NCBI GenBank assembly: GCA_905221295.1
Contig: CAJNCP010000001.1
Span: 310,001-374,000, forward strand
DNA from: a bacterium
GTDB taxonomy: Bacteria; Bacillota; Bacilli; Lactobacillales; Streptococcaceae
Length of the DNA: 64,000 bases
Direction: 5' to 3'
The translations under genes and the position numbers were made by a program. Positions 47,702-57,613 of this stretch are shown one piece after another. A model generated the notes under the pieces. That model saw only the letters and a program-made list of their open reading frames with translations. It was not told where the DNA came from and did not search any database. How positions within the stretch are numbered: the stretch's first letter is position 1; each line of letters begins with the position of its first letter.

Positions 47702-48620
47702 TAGATTTTTTCGCCATTTATTTGAATCACTAAAAAGTTTAAAGCGAAATGGCTGGATGACAGTAGCAGCAGTGAGTTCGGTTATGATTACCTTGACGCT
47801 CGTTGCCCTGTTTGCATCCGTAATTTTTAACACAGCTAAACTGGCTACCGATATTGAAAACAACGTTCGTGTCATGGTTTACATTCGTAAGGATGTGGCG
47901 GATAATAGTGAAACGATTGAAAAAGAAGGTCAGACAGTTACCAATAATGACTACCACAAGGTCTATGATGCTTTGAAAGCTATGCCAGCTGTAAAAAGTG
48001 TCACCTTCTCAAGCAAAGAAGAACAATACCAAAAATTGACTGAAACGATGGGGGATGACTGGAAGGTCTTTGAAGGGGATGCCAATCCTCTCTATGATGC
48101 CTATATCGTTGATACCAATACACCAAGTGATGTTCCAAAAGTAGCTGAAGAGGCCAAGAAAATTGAAGGGGTATCTGAGGTTCAGGATGGTGGAGCCAAC
48201 ACTCAACGACTCTTTGAACTGGCTTCCTTCATCCGTGTTTGGGGCTTAGTTATTGCAGGGCTTTTGATTTTTATTGCGGTTTTCTTGATTTCCAATACTA
48301 TCCGTATTACCATTATTTCTCGGAGTCGCGAAATTCAAATCATGCGTCTAGTAGGAGCTAAAAATGGCTATATTAGAGGACCGTTCTTACTTGAAGGTGC
48401 CTTTATCGGTTTATTTGGTGCAGCGATTCCTTCAGTCCTTGTATTCTTTGTTTATAATATGGTTTATCAATCTGTCAATAAATCCTTGGTTGGTCAAAAC
48501 CTATCCATGATTACGCCTGATTTATTCATTCCTTTGATGACAGTTCTCTTGTTTGTCATCGGAATCTTTATTGGATCAATCGGATCAGGAATTTCAATGC
48601 GTCGATTCTTGAAAATTTAA
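47694..48620 (+). CDS. ftsX: Cell division protein FtsX
   Basis: 308-residue membrane protein: one N-terminal helix, a large extracellular domain (~50-165) that contacts PcsB, then three helices. I chose ATG 47694 (MISRFF); ATG 47685 is nearer to AAGGAG but only 3 bp away. It overlaps ftsE by 8 bp. Confidence 0.92.
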   Translation: MISRFFRHLFESLKSLKRNGWMTVAAVSSVMITLTLVALFASVIFNTAKLATDIENNVRVMVYIRKDVADNSETIEKEGQTVTNNDYHKVYDALKAMPAVKSVTFSSKEEQYQKLTETMGDDWKVFEGDANPLYDAYIVDTNTPSDVPKVAEEAKKIEGVSEVQDGGANTQRLFELASFIRVWGLVIAGLLIFIAVFLISNTIRITIISRSREIQIMRLVGAKNGYIRGPFLLEGAFIGLFGAAIPSVLVFFVYNMVYQSVNKSLVGQNLSMITPDLFIPLMTVLLFVIGIFIGSIGSGISMRRFLKI

Positions 48621-48673
48621 TTGGATATCAATGCAAATTGCATAGCTTAGTGGAAATATCCAGACAGATTAAA

Positions 48674-48703
48674 AGAGAAGTTTTCTTGAGCTTCTCTTTT
48701 TTC
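48674..48703 (+). terminator. Terminator of prfB-ftsEX
   Basis: AGAGAAG-10 nt-CTTCTCT stem and T-run. Confidence 0.75.
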
Positions 48704-48757
48704 TTTTAGCGCTTGTATAAAAATTTAAGAAAAACGGAAATTTTTTTTATAAAAGCC

Positions 48758-48785
48758 TTTACAAAAAAAAATAAAGTGGTATAAT
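48758..48785 (+). promoter_or_regulatory. Promoter of ptsG
   Basis: TTTACA (48758-48763), 16-bp spacer, extended TGG-TATAAT (48780-48785). Confidence 0.75.
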
Positions 48786-48801
48786 TAAATCATAAACAAG
48801 T

Positions 48802-48826
48802 GCAAACGTTTTCGTAAAACGTTTGC
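48802..48826 (+). promoter_or_regulatory. 25-bp perfect palindrome downstream of ptsG start site (cre-like)
   Basis: GCAAACGTTTT and AAAACGTTTGC are perfect 11-bp arms with a CGT centre. Each half resembles a CcpA cre (GCAAACGTTTTC). Position about +10 to +34 suits a roadblock or a repressor site. Confidence 0.6.
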
Positions 48827-48850
48827 CTAAATAAAATAAAGGAGATTTGA

Positions 48851-51037
48851 ATGATGAAAGCTACATTCAAAAATGTCTTGTCTTTCGAGTTTTGGCAGAA
48901 ATTCGGTAAGGCTCTAATGGTGGTTATCGCCGTTATGCCAGCGGCTGGATTGATGATCTCAATCGGTAAATCAATCGTGATGATTGACCCAAATCTTGCT
49001 CCTCTAGTGATTACAGGTGGAATCCTTGAGCAAATTGGTTGGGGGGTTATCGGTAACCTTCATATTTTGTTTGCCCTTGCTATTGGGGGAAGCTGGGCAA
49101 AAGAACGTGCAGGTGGTGCATTTGCAGCTGGGCTTGCCTTTATCTTGATTAACCGTATCACAGGTACTATCTTCGGTGTTACAGGTGATATGTTGAAAAA
49201 CCCTGAGGCTATGGTCACTACTCTCTTTGGTGGCTCAATCAAGGTTGCTGACTACTTTATCAGCGTTCTTGAGGCTCCAGCGCTTAACATGGGGGTTTTC
49301 GTAGGGATTATCTCTGGTTTTGTTGGGGCAACAGCTTATAACAAATACTACAACTACCGTAAACTTCCTGATGCGCTTTCATTCTTCAATGGGAAACGCT
49401 TCGTACCATTCGTTGTCATCCTTCGTTCAGCTATTGCAGCAATTGTACTTGCAGCTTTCTGGCCAGTAGTTCAAACAGGTATCAATAACTTTGGTATTTG
49501 GATTGCCAACTCTCAAGAAACTGCTCCAGTTCTCGCACCATTCTTGTATGGTACTTTGGAACGTTTGCTCTTGCCATTTGGTCTTCACCACATGTTGACA
49601 ATCCCAATGAACTATACAGCTCTTGGTGGGACATACGAAATCCTTACTGGAGCAGCAAAAGGTACACAAGTATTTGGTCAAGACCCACTTTGGCTTGCTT
49701 GGGTGACAGACCTTGTTAACCTTAAAGGTTCAAATGCTGACCAATACCAACACCTTCTTACAACTATCACTCCAGCTCGTTTTAAAGTTGGTCAAATGAT
49801 CGGTTCATTCGGTATTTTGATGGGTATCATCGTTGCTATCTACCGCAATGTTGATGCTGACAAGAAACACCAATACAAGGGTATGATGATTGCGACAGCC
49901 CTTGCAACATTCTTGACAGGGGTTACTGAACCTATCGAGTATATGTTCATGTTCATCGCAACACCGCTTTACCTTGTTTATTCAGTAGTTCAAGGTGCTG
50001 CCTTTGCTATGGCTGACGTAGTAAACCTACGTATGCACTCATTCGGTTCAATTGAATTCTTGACTCGTACTCCGCTGGCTATCAACGCTGGTCTTGGTAT
50101 GGATATCATTAACTTTATCTGGGTAACTGTCCTCTTTGCTGTAATCATGTACTTCATTGCCAACTTCATGATTCAAAAATTCAACTATGCAACTCCAGGA
50201 CGTAACGGTAACTATGAAACAGCTGAAGGCGCTTCAGACGATGCAGTAGCTGGTGAACAAAAAGTTGCAGCTTCTTCTCAAGCCGTAAACATCATTAACT
50301 TGCTTGGTGGGCGTGCAAACATCGTTGATGTGGATGCATGTATGACTCGTCTTCGTGTAACTGTTAAAGATGCAGATAAAGTTGGTACGGAAGAACAATG
50401 GAAGGCTGAAGGAGCTATGGGACTTGTCATGAAAGGACAAGGTGTCCAAGCTATCTACGGACCAAAAGCTGACGTATTGAAATCTGATATTCAAGATATT
50501 CTTGACTCAGGTGAAATTATTCCTGAAACTCTTCCAAGCCAAATGACTGAAGCTCAACAAAACACTGTACACTACAAAGGTGTAACAGAGGAAGTTTACT
50601 CAGTAGCTGACGGTCAAGTTATTGAATTGGAACAAGTGAAAGATCCTGTTTTTGCTCAAAAAATGATGGGTGACGGTTTTGCAGTAGAACCAGCAAATGG
50701 AAATATCGTATCTCCAGTTTCTGGTACTGTATCAAGTGTCTTCCCAACTAAACATGCTCTCGGTCTTGTGACTGAAGCAGGTCTTGAAGTACTTGTTCAC
50801 ATCGGTTTGGACACAGTAAGTCTTGAAGGAAAACCATTCACAGTTCACGTAGCTGAAGGACAAAAGGTTGCTGCTGGTGATCTTCTTGTTACAGCTGACT
50901 TGGATGCTATCCGTGCAGCAGATCGTGAAACTTCAACAGTGGTTGTCTTCACAAATGCTGAAGCAATTAAATCTGTTAAATTAGAACAAACTGGTTCTCT
51001 TGCAGCGAAAACAGCAGTTGCAAAAGTAGAATTGTAA
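48851..51037 (+). CDS. ptsG: Glucose-type PTS transporter, EIICBA
   Basis: A 728-residue sugar importer and phosphorylator. EIIC membrane domain (~1-430, TEPIEYMF motif), EIIB with phospho-Cys in VDACMTRLRV, and EIIA with phospho-His in VLVHIGLDTV. Ends with an EIIA domain, so it needs only HPr. Probably glucose and related sugars. GGAG is 6 bp before the first of two ATGs. Confidence 0.9.
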   Translation: MMKATFKNVLSFEFWQKFGKALMVVIAVMPAAGLMISIGKSIVMIDPNLAPLVITGGILEQIGWGVIGNLHILFALAIGGSWAKERAGGAFAAGLAFILINRITGTIFGVTGDMLKNPEAMVTTLFGGSIKVADYFISVLEAPALNMGVFVGIISGFVGATAYNKYYNYRKLPDALSFFNGKRFVPFVVILRSAIAAIVLAAFWPVVQTGINNFGIWIANSQETAPVLAPFLYGTLERLLLPFGLHHMLTIPMNYTALGGTYEILTGAAKGTQVFGQDPLWLAWVTDLVNLKGSNADQYQHLLTTITPARFKVGQMIGSFGILMGIIVAIYRNVDADKKHQYKGMMIATALATFLTGVTEPIEYMFMFIATPLYLVYSVVQGAAFAMADVVNLRMHSFGSIEFLTRTPLAINAGLGMDIINFIWVTVLFAVIMYFIANFMIQKFNYATPGRNGNYETAEGASDDAVAGEQKVAASSQAVNIINLLGGRANIVDVDACMTRLRVTVKDADKVGTEEQWKAEGAMGLVMKGQGVQAIYGPKADVLKSDIQDILDSGEIIPETLPSQMTEAQQNTVHYKGVTEEVYSVADGQVIELEQVKDPVFAQKMMGDGFAVEPANGNIVSPVSGTVSSVFPTKHALGLVTEAGLEVLVHIGLDTVSLEGKPFTVHVAEGQKVAAGDLLVTADLDAIRAADRETSTVVVFTNAEAIKSVKLEQTGSLAAKTAVAKVEL

Positions 51038-51044
51038 TATACTT

Positions 51045-51077
51045 GAGGTTGGAAGCTGTTTTCCAACCTCTTGTTTT
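51045..51077 (+). terminator. Terminator or attenuator after ptsG
   Basis: GAGGTTGGAA/TTCCAACCTC stem followed by TTGTTTT, which runs into the next ribosome-binding site. Confidence 0.6.
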
Positions 51078-51088
51078 AGGAGAAAAGC

Positions 51089-51904
51089 ATGAAATTTTTA
51101 ACACTCAATACCCATAGTTGGATGGAGAAAGAAGCAGAAGAAAAATTCCAGCTCTTGCTCCAAGATATTCTTGATAAAGACTATGATTTGATTTGTTTCC
51201 AAGAAATCAATCAGGAAATCACTTCTCCTGAGGTGGAGGTTAATGCCTTCTATCAAGCTTTGCCAGCGGCAGAGCCAATTCACCAAGACCACTATGTTAG
51301 ACTTTTGGTTGAAAAATTGGCTGAGAAAGGAAGAAGCTACTATTGGACCTGGGCCTATAACCATATCGGTTATGACCGCTACCATGAGGGTGTTGCTATC
51401 TTATCCAAGACACCTATTGAAGCCAGAGAAATTTTAGTTTCGGATGTAGATGATCCAACAGACTATCATACTCGCCGTGTTGCCTTGGTAGAGACAGAAG
51501 TTGAAGGTAAAGAACTCGCTCTTGCAAGCGTCCATCTTTCATGGTGGGATAAAGGTTTTCAGGAAGAATGGGCACGATTTGAGGCTGTATTGAAAGACTT
51601 GAACAAACCTCTAATTTTAGCAGGTGATTTCAATAATCCAGCTGGACAGGAGGGATATCAAGCTATCCTAGCTAGTCCTCTAGAGTTACAAGATGCTTTT
51701 GAAGTTGCTAAGGAGAGAAGTGGCAGCTATACAGTACCACCAGAAATTGATGGCTGGAAAGGCAATTCTGAACCACTTCGAATTGACTACGTCTTTACAA
51801 CAAAAGAGTTGCAGGTAGAAAGTTTGCATGTAGTTTTTGATGGACAGAATAGTCCACAAGTCAGTGATCATTATGGTTTGAATGCCATTTTACACTGGAG
51901 ATAA
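51089..51904 (+). CDS. Endonuclease/exonuclease/phosphatase family protein
   Basis: 271 residues with EEP motifs: LNTHSW, FQEIN, SVHLSWWDKG, AGDFNNP, and SDHYG at the end. Family includes sphingomyelinases and DNA-repair nucleases; no signal peptide, so cytoplasmic. Probably co-expressed with ptsG. Confidence 0.85.
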   Translation: MKFLTLNTHSWMEKEAEEKFQLLLQDILDKDYDLICFQEINQEITSPEVEVNAFYQALPAAEPIHQDHYVRLLVEKLAEKGRSYYWTWAYNHIGYDRYHEGVAILSKTPIEAREILVSDVDDPTDYHTRRVALVETEVEGKELALASVHLSWWDKGFQEEWARFEAVLKDLNKPLILAGDFNNPAGQEGYQAILASPLELQDAFEVAKERSGSYTVPPEIDGWKGNSEPLRIDYVFTTKELQVESLHVVFDGQNSPQVSDHYGLNAILHWR

Positions 51905-52042
51905 ATATTTAAATAATCTAAGGCAAAACTTCCCATCTTTTGAAAAAGGATAGATGATACATTCTTTTTTCTAAGATTATTAACCATGAAAGGGTTTTTG
52001 GCTGAATTGAACAATACAATTTACCAAGGTGAAGCTCCATGC

Positions 52043-52080
52043 AAAAAGCAACAACTAATTTTTTTAGCTGTTGCTTTTTT
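52043..52080. terminator. Terminator between convergent genes
   Basis: AGCAACA and TGTTGCT pair across a T-rich loop, followed by T on the plus strand and by TTTTTGC on the minus strand. The rest of 51905-52042 holds only AATAATCT/AGATTATT inverted copies ~60 bp apart. Confidence 0.65.
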
Positions 52081-52093
52081 GAGTTTTTGGATT

Positions 52094-52393
52094 TTATTTT
52101 GTAGGAATAGAAATTTCAATCAATTTATCTGAATAAAGCGTCTTGATATTGGCTTCATCGATATTATCTTTATCGATTTTGCGTTTCATGAAGAAATCTT
52201 GGATGGTTTCGATTTCTGGTTCACGAATAGCGCGGTGTTTGTTGGAAATGAGGATTTCATAGTGAAGCGGAGCTTGAGTGAAAATCACATCTGTGTTTCC
52301 AGCTGAATAGACTTCAACAAGGGTTGCGTCAGTACTTTCTAATTGGCTTTTAACAAGTTGCGAGTGTGAATTAGTCGTGTTGATAAGCTTCAT
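52094..52393 (-). CDS. DUF1827 family protein
   Basis: 99-residue small cytoplasmic protein recognised as the streptococcal DUF1827 family. No catalytic motif. GGAGGAAC precedes the ATG on the minus strand. Function unknown. Confidence 0.8.
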   Translation of the reverse strand: MKLINTTNSHSQLVKSQLESTDATLVEVYSAGNTDVIFTQAPLHYEILISNKHRAIREPEIETIQDFFMKRKIDKDNIDEANIKTLYSDKLIEISIPTK

Positions 52394-52451
52394 AATAGTT
52401 CCTCCGATTTTCTAACTCTATTATAGCACTTTTTGGATAAAATCGTGTATT

Positions 52452-52904
52452 TTAGTCAATTCCATGCTGGATTTTCCAAGCTTCAATTCCCCATTTGTGG
52501 CTACCACGTTTGAGTTTTTCAATTGCTTCATCAATAGGGAACCAAGCAATATGATTAAAGTCTTCTAAAGGTTTTTGTACTTCTTCGAAAGAAATAGCTT
52601 CGTAGAGATAAGCTGGATTGTAGTAGTAGGTGTCACGGTGGCGAGAGTAGAAATACTCATCAGCTTGTCCGAAATAGCTTCCGATTTCAGCAGTAAAACC
52701 TAGTTCTTCGATGAGTTCTCTCTTCAGTGCTCCTTGATGGTCTTCTCCCGCTTCGATCTCTCCACCAGGCAAGAACCAAGCACCATTGGGAGCTTGAACT
52801 AAAACGATTTGTTTTTTTTCAGGATCAGGAATAACTGCGTAAACACCATAGCGGTGCTGGTAGGTCACATTCTCTTGTTTTTCACCAAAAGTTGGGTTGG
52901 CCAT
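52452..52904 (-). CDS. Nudix hydrolase
   Basis: 150 residues. The Nudix box reads GGEIEAGEDHQGALKREL then IEELGF. The longer frame to 52967 lacks a signal; ATG 52902-52904 (MANPTFG) follows GAGGA. Substrate unknown. Confidence 0.87.
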   Translation of the reverse strand: MANPTFGEKQENVTYQHRYGVYAVIPDPEKKQIVLVQAPNGAWFLPGGEIEAGEDHQGALKRELIEELGFTAEIGSYFGQADEYFYSRHRDTYYYNPAYLYEAISFEEVQKPLEDFNHIAWFPIDEAIEKLKRGSHKWGIEAWKIQHGID

Positions 52905-52938
52905 TGAACTGTCCTCATTCTTTAGTATCTTTATTATT

Positions 52939-52967
52939 ATCATAATGGACAAGGGGCAAGCTGTCAA
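52939..52967 (-). promoter_or_regulatory. Promoter of the Nudix gene
   Basis: On the minus strand TTGACA (52962-52967), 17-bp spacer, TATGAT (52939-52944). It lies within the rejected longer frame, supporting the shorter start. Confidence 0.75.
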
Positions 52968-53080
52968 GAATAAACTAACGAACTTGTGCAGAAAAAGCTA
53001 GTTTGTCTTGATCACTATTTTTCTAAATAAACTTTTCACCCCAATCACTTTAACTGGGATAATAAAAGAGAGGTGATTTT

Positions 53081-53983
53081 ATGGCAGAATCGAGATTATT
53101 TCGTATCCTATATCTACTTTTAGAAAAAGGTAGTACAACGGCTCCTGAATTGGGCAGATTGTTTGAAGTATCTGTACGTACGATTTATCGCGATATTGAG
53201 CGGTTGAGTATGGCAGGGATTCCTCTGTATTCGATACCTGGAAAGGCGGGCGGGATCTTTTTAATGAAAGACTTTGTTTTGGATCGCACTCTAGTTTCTG
53301 AGGATGAAAAATTAGAACTTCTATCAGCTTTGCAAGGAATTCAAGCCCTGACCAATGACAGGCAAGATTTTTTACTTGAAAAATTGGAATCTATTTTTCA
53401 AGTTTCTACTAGCCCTTGGATAGAAGTAGATTTGACGGATTGGAGAAAGCGAGAAGGTCAAAAAGAATTATTTGATAACATCAAACATGCTATTCTAGAG
53501 AAAAGACGACTGGCAATCACTTATCTAGGTGGGAGTGGTCAGAGAACGATTCGTACAGTTGAGCCTTTTAAACTCGTATTTAAAAAGAGAGATTGGTACC
53601 TTCATGCCTACTGTTGTTTGAAGGAAGAGTGGCGTTTTTTCAAATTGTCTAGAATTAGGAATTATCACCTAACAACTGAAACTGTGAAGCAGAAAAATGT
53701 GGAGGATTGGGTTGATGGTTCAGATCAAGTGGCACATCAAATCGAAGTTTCCTTGAAGTTTAGTCCCAAGCTTGCTTTCCGGGTTTATGAAGATTTTTCA
53801 GAAGATGAGATTAGCTTGGGGAAAGATGGGTGTTATTATGTCAAGACAGTCCTACCAGAGCATGAAAGTCTGTATACTTACCTCCTGTCTTATCTAGATG
53901 GGGTGGAAATACTCGCCCCCAATCATCTGAAGAAGGAATTGCTTTCTAGATTAGAAAAAATCCAAAAACTTTACAAACCTTGA
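53081..53983 (+). CDS. HTH-WYL transcriptional regulator (YafY type)
   Basis: 300 residues: DeoR-like winged helix (1-60, TTAPELGRLFEVSVRTIYRD), then a WYL domain (~135-215) with the W-Y-L equivalent in KKRDWYLHAYC, and a WCX-like C-terminus. WYL domains sense nucleic acids or small ligands. The adjacent GyrI-like gene is its probable partner or target. Confidence 0.9.
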   Translation: MAESRLFRILYLLLEKGSTTAPELGRLFEVSVRTIYRDIERLSMAGIPLYSIPGKAGGIFLMKDFVLDRTLVSEDEKLELLSALQGIQALTNDRQDFLLEKLESIFQVSTSPWIEVDLTDWRKREGQKELFDNIKHAILEKRRLAITYLGGSGQRTIRTVEPFKLVFKKRDWYLHAYCCLKEEWRFFKLSRIRNYHLTTETVKQKNVEDWVDGSDQVAHQIEVSLKFSPKLAFRVYEDFSEDEISLGKDGCYYVKTVLPEHESLYTYLLSYLDGVEILAPNHLKKELLSRLEKIQKLYKP

Positions 53984-53995
53984 CAAAAGATGTCA
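53981..53995. promoter_or_regulatory. Dyad at the end of the WYL gene
   Basis: TGACA-AAAGA-TGTCA, 13 bp upstream of the extended -10 TGC-TATACT (54005-54013) of the GyrI-like gene. Confidence 0.4.
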
Positions 53996-54037
53996 GGGTT
54001 TTGGTGCTATACTAGAGATAGAAAGGAGAAGAACCAA

Positions 54038-54652
54038 ATGAAATACGAATGGAGAAAAGAAGCAAAAGATCTTTATCAAGTGAAAGCTAGGCCCAGCATC
54101 CTGCAGGTAACAGGTCAATCCTATATCGTGATTGATGGTAAAGGTGATCCAAATCAAGAAGATTTTTCAGAACGCGTAGGGGCCTTATATGCCTTAGCCT
54201 ATGCGATAAAGATGAAGTATAAAAAAGCTCCTCTGGATGAGGTTTACACTGATTTTACTGTCTTTCCTCTAGAAGGTGCATGGAAAAAGGAGAAGGAGGG
54301 AGAACTGGTAAAAAGTGAGCTTTCTTATAGCATTATGATTGGGCAACCCGATTTTATTACGAGAGAACTATTTGAAAAAGCTTTGGAAGAGGTCAAAATC
54401 AAGAAGCTAAATCCTCTCTATGAGGCTATTCGTTTTGAAAGAATAGAAGAAGGTCAAAGTCTTGCCATGCTTCATCTAGGACCTTTTGATACAGAAAATG
54501 AGACTTTTGCAGAGATGGAGCATTTTTGTCAACTTCATAAGCTCAAAAGAACTTCGGAAGTCCATCGAGAACTTTATCTCACTAATCTTCATCGAACGGA
54601 GCCAAGCAAATTAAAAACAATTCTTCGCTACCAAGTTCAAGAAGAGAATTAA
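54038..54652 (+). CDS. GyrI-like small-molecule-binding domain protein
   Basis: 204 residues of the GyrI-like (AraC effector-binding, SOUL-like) family, without a DNA-binding domain. ATG 54038 follows GAAAGGAG; the frame from 53990 overlaps the promoter. Such genes commonly sit next to WYL regulators. Role unknown. Confidence 0.82.
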   Translation: MKYEWRKEAKDLYQVKARPSILQVTGQSYIVIDGKGDPNQEDFSERVGALYALAYAIKMKYKKAPLDEVYTDFTVFPLEGAWKKEKEGELVKSELSYSIMIGQPDFITRELFEKALEEVKIKKLNPLYEAIRFERIEEGQSLAMLHLGPFDTENETFAEMEHFCQLHKLKRTSEVHRELYLTNLHRTEPSKLKTILRYQVQEEN

Positions 54653-54654
54653 AA

Positions 54655-54688
54655 AAAGAACAGGAAATCTTGTTTCCTGTTCTTTTTA
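54655..54688. terminator. Bidirectional terminator
   Basis: AAAGAACAGGAAA/TTTCCTGTTCTTT 13-bp stem between the convergent GyrI-like and clpE genes. Confidence 0.88.
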
Positions 54689-54694
54689 TGAGGT

Positions 54695-56956
54695 TTATTC
54701 TTCTATTTCAGAAGCAATCTCTTCTGTTTTTTCAGTTTTTTTGGCAGATTTGATTTGAATATTGCCATTGCTTGTCATGACTGCCTTGAGGGCTTTTTCA
54801 CTTGGGTTTTCAAGGTAGTAGTCAGTGATGGCATCCTCGATATGGTCTTGAATGGTGCGACGGAGTGGGCGTGCCCCCATTTTTGGATCATATCCTAGGT
54901 CAACCAACTTTTCCTTGACCTTGTCTGTCACATCGAGGTGGATATTGTTGCTAGAGAGGCGTTTGTTGACATCTGCCAGCATGAGTTCGACGATTTGGAG
55001 AAGGTTGTCCTTGCTGAGAGGTTTAAATTCGATGATGCCGTCAAAACGGTTCATAAACTCTGGACTAAAGAAGTTGCCGAGTTCACCGAGAACAGAGTTG
55101 GTCCGACCTTCACGAGCAGCTCCAAAACCAACGCTGGCTTCGGCCTTACCCGTCCCCGCATTTGAGGTCATGATAATGATAGCATCCTTAAAGCTAACTG
55201 TGCGTCCTTGCCCATCAGTCAAACGACCATCGTCCAAGACTTGAAGGAACATGTGCATCACATCTGGATGGGCTTTCTCGACCTCATCGAGAAGGATGAG
55301 TGAGTAAGGATTGCGACGAACCTTTTCAGTCAGTTGACCAGCTTCATCGTAGCCTACATAGCCTGGAGGGGCACCGACTAATTTAGCCACACTGTGTTTT
55401 TCCATGTATTCACTCATATCAAAGCGAATCATGCTGTCAGCAGAACCAAAGAGCTCAATGGCTAGTTGTTTAGAGAGTTCTGTCTTACCGACACCAGTTG
55501 GTCCGACAAAGAGGAAGCTTCCGATTGGGCGGTTAGGAGTTCCAAGTCCAACACGATTACGGCGGATGGCTTTGGCAATCTTATCGACAGCTTCATCTTG
55601 CCCAATGACATGAGCTTTGAGGTCGTCTGCTAGATGGATAAGCTGAGATTGTTCCTTTTCTTTGAGTTCTCCAACAGGAATATTGGTTTTCTGCTCAATG
55701 ATATGTTCGATTGTTTTCTCGCTGATGATTGGAGTATCCTGATCGGTCACCTTGTTCTTCTGCATTTCCTTGTACTTGGCAATCTGATCACGGAAGTAGG
55801 CAGCTTTTTCAAAGTCTTCCTCTCGTGTAGCTTGAGCCTTGAGATTCTCAGCCTCAATTAAACGCTGGTCAATCACTTTGGGATCAACAAAGTTCAGTGT
55901 CAGATTCATCTTAGAACCAGCTTCATCCAATAAGTCAATAGCCTTGTCTGGCAAGAAGCGGTCTTGGATATAGCGATTGGAAAGATTTGCAGCTGCTTCG
56001 ATAGCAGCATCAGTATACTTGACGTGATGGTAGTCTTCGTATTTCTTTTGAACCCCTTTGAGGATGATAATGGTTTCTTCGACAGTTGGTTCATCTACTT
56101 TGACAGGCTGCATACGGCGCTCGAGAGCAGCATCTTTTTCAATGATGCGGTATTCATTGAGAGTAGTAGCTCCAACCAATTGCAATTCACCACGGGCAAG
56201 GGCAGGTTTGAGGATATTTCCTGCATCCATATTGCCATCACCAGCAGATCCTGCGCCGACAATTTCATGGATTTCATCGATAAAGAGAATGATATCCTCA
56301 CGATTGCGTATCTCTTCCATGAGTTTTTGCATACGCTCTTCAAATTGGCCTCGGATACCTGTTCCTTGAACTAGACTGACCACATCCAAACGGATGACTT
56401 GCTTGCCTTGGAGTTTATGGGGAACATCACCATCAACGATTTTTTGAGCCAGACCTTCAACAACTGCTGTTTTACCAACACCTGGTTCACCGATGAGGAC
56501 AGGATTGTTTTTGGTTCGACGGTTGAGGATTTCGATAACACGGATTATTTCTTCGTCTCGACCGATAACAGGGTCAATATCTCCTCGACGGGCAATCTCT
56601 GTAACATTGATCCCATACTCTTCTAGAAGACCTTTCTCTTGACTTGGAGGCGGTGTTTGAATGGGTCCGCGATTTTGAGATCTGTAGCCGCCATTACCTC
56701 CATACCCTCCACCTGATTGAGTTGGAGGAACGTTATTAGAAGAAGGTCTGAAATTGTTCAAATCATTGAAAAAGTCTCCAAAAGGATCAAAGTCACGATT
56801 GTTTAGGTCAGTCATTCCTTTAAAGAGGGTATTGTTTGGGTCTGTTTTGATAATTTTATAGCAATTTTGACAGAGATCAATTTGTTTTTGCTGTCCATTG
56901 AGATTGGTATAAAGATGAATTGTTGAGTCGTTAATTTTACAGTTTTGACAGAGCAT
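54695..56956 (-). CDS. clpE: ClpE, Clp protease ATPase subunit
   Basis: 753-residue HSP100 unfoldase. N-terminal zinc finger (Cys3, Cys6, Cys29, Cys32), a Gly/Asn-rich linker (~70-105), first AAA+ (GEPGVGKT), a UVR-like segment ([14 protein letters not shown]), second AAA+ ([11 protein letters not shown]-type loop equivalent VGFGAA). It feeds unfolded proteins to ClpP. GAGG lies 7 bp before the ATG. Confidence 0.96.
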   Translation of the reverse strand: MLCQNCKINDSTIHLYTNLNGQQKQIDLCQNCYKIIKTDPNNTLFKGMTDLNNRDFDPFGDFFNDLNNFRPSSNNVPPTQSGGGYGGNGGYRSQNRGPIQTPPPSQEKGLLEEYGINVTEIARRGDIDPVIGRDEEIIRVIEILNRRTKNNPVLIGEPGVGKTAVVEGLAQKIVDGDVPHKLQGKQVIRLDVVSLVQGTGIRGQFEERMQKLMEEIRNREDIILFIDEIHEIVGAGSAGDGNMDAGNILKPALARGELQLVGATTLNEYRIIEKDAALERRMQPVKVDEPTVEETIIILKGVQKKYEDYHHVKYTDAAIEAAANLSNRYIQDRFLPDKAIDLLDEAGSKMNLTLNFVDPKVIDQRLIEAENLKAQATREEDFEKAAYFRDQIAKYKEMQKNKVTDQDTPIISEKTIEHIIEQKTNIPVGELKEKEQSQLIHLADDLKAHVIGQDEAVDKIAKAIRRNRVGLGTPNRPIGSFLFVGPTGVGKTELSKQLAIELFGSADSMIRFDMSEYMEKHSVAKLVGAPPGYVGYDEAGQLTEKVRRNPYSLILLDEVEKAHPDVMHMFLQVLDDGRLTDGQGRTVSFKDAIIIMTSNAGTGKAEASVGFGAAREGRTNSVLGELGNFFSPEFMNRFDGIIEFKPLSKDNLLQIVELMLADVNKRLSSNNIHLDVTDKVKEKLVDLGYDPKMGARPLRRTIQDHIEDAITDYYLENPSEKALKAVMTSNGNIQIKSAKKTEKTEEIASEIEE

Positions 56957-56996
56957 ACATCTACCTCATTTCATTCTTACCCTTGGCCTGATAAAA

Positions 56997-57013
56997 GGTC
57001 AAAAATAGTCAAA
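56997..57013 (-). promoter_or_regulatory. CtsR operator of clpE
   Basis: GGTCAAAAATAGTCAAA, an exact CtsR heptad repeat. The -10 (TATAAT at 57028-57033, minus strand, with TGC) is upstream of it, so the operator lies at about +8 to +24. Confidence 0.9.
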
Positions 57014-57076
57014 GTTTTTATATTCTCATTATAGCATGATTAAGGTGTAAAGCAAGTAAAAAGATTGGGCTAGGGA

Positions 57077-57114
57077 GATTTCGATTGAAAGTTCTCTACG
57101 AAAATCTCTGTTGC
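57077..57114. repeat. Inverted repeat between clpE and ykuJ
   Basis: GAGATTTCG and CGAAAATCTC-type arms around 20 bp; the second half (CGAAAATCTCT) resembles a common pneumococcal small-repeat end. Confidence 0.35.
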
Positions 57115-57192
57115 TGATGGTAAGAAAAAACCCCATTTGCGGTGACAAAAAGGATTCTCATTCATCAGTCAGGTTTCCCCGCTGTTATTCTA

Positions 57193-57423
57193 TTAGTAAA
57201 GGAGTTCGTAGATCTCCATTGCAATCAAATCAATGCTATCAAAGGTATAGGTTTCACGTGCTTCAACATCGCGAAGGGTGAAGAGTGATCCATTTTCTTC
57301 GTCATAGCTGTAAGCAACTTCTGCAACAACAACTCCTTCACGTTCAAAATTACGTTTTAGATTTCCGCCATCTTTTGTCATAGCTTCTAGGCGGTTGATG
57401 ATTCTAACCAAATGTGATTCCAT
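57193..57423 (-). CDS. ykuJ: YkuJ (DUF1797) family protein
   Basis: 76-residue small protein of the YkuJ family, known structurally but without assigned function. AGGAGAATC precedes the ATG on the minus strand. Confidence 0.85.
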   Translation of the reverse strand: MESHLVRIINRLEAMTKDGGNLKRNFEREGVVVAEVAYSYDEENGSLFTLRDVEARETYTFDSIDLIAMEIYELLY

Positions 57424-57551
57424 TATGATTCTCCTCCATTTCTTATCGTTACTATTTTACCATAAACCACGGGGACTTGACTAGAAAAAACTAAGATTTC
57501 TCGCTATTTCTCTTTTGCATAAAATTATTGGTGAAAATCAGTGAAAAAATA

Positions 57552-57580
57552 TTGAATTTTAATTCAAATAATGTTATAAT
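57552..57580 (+). promoter_or_regulatory. Promoter of amino-acid ABC transporter, with palindrome
   Basis: TTGAAT (57552-57557), 17-bp spacer, TATAAT (57575-57580). The -35 lies in the palindrome TTGAATT-TT-AATTCAA (57552-57567), a possible operator. Confidence 0.65.
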
Positions 57581-57613
57581 CATACAATCTAATATTTAGA
57601 AAGCTGAGTTTAT

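Noticed and set aside
54852..56626. Several long plus-strand ORFs opposite clpE
   Set aside because: They mirror the codon structure of clpE; none has a start signal or recognisable domain.
57552..57571. CodY box at the amino-acid ABC promoter
   Set aside because: Five of fifteen positions differ from AATTTTCWGAAAATT, so I only note the palindrome.
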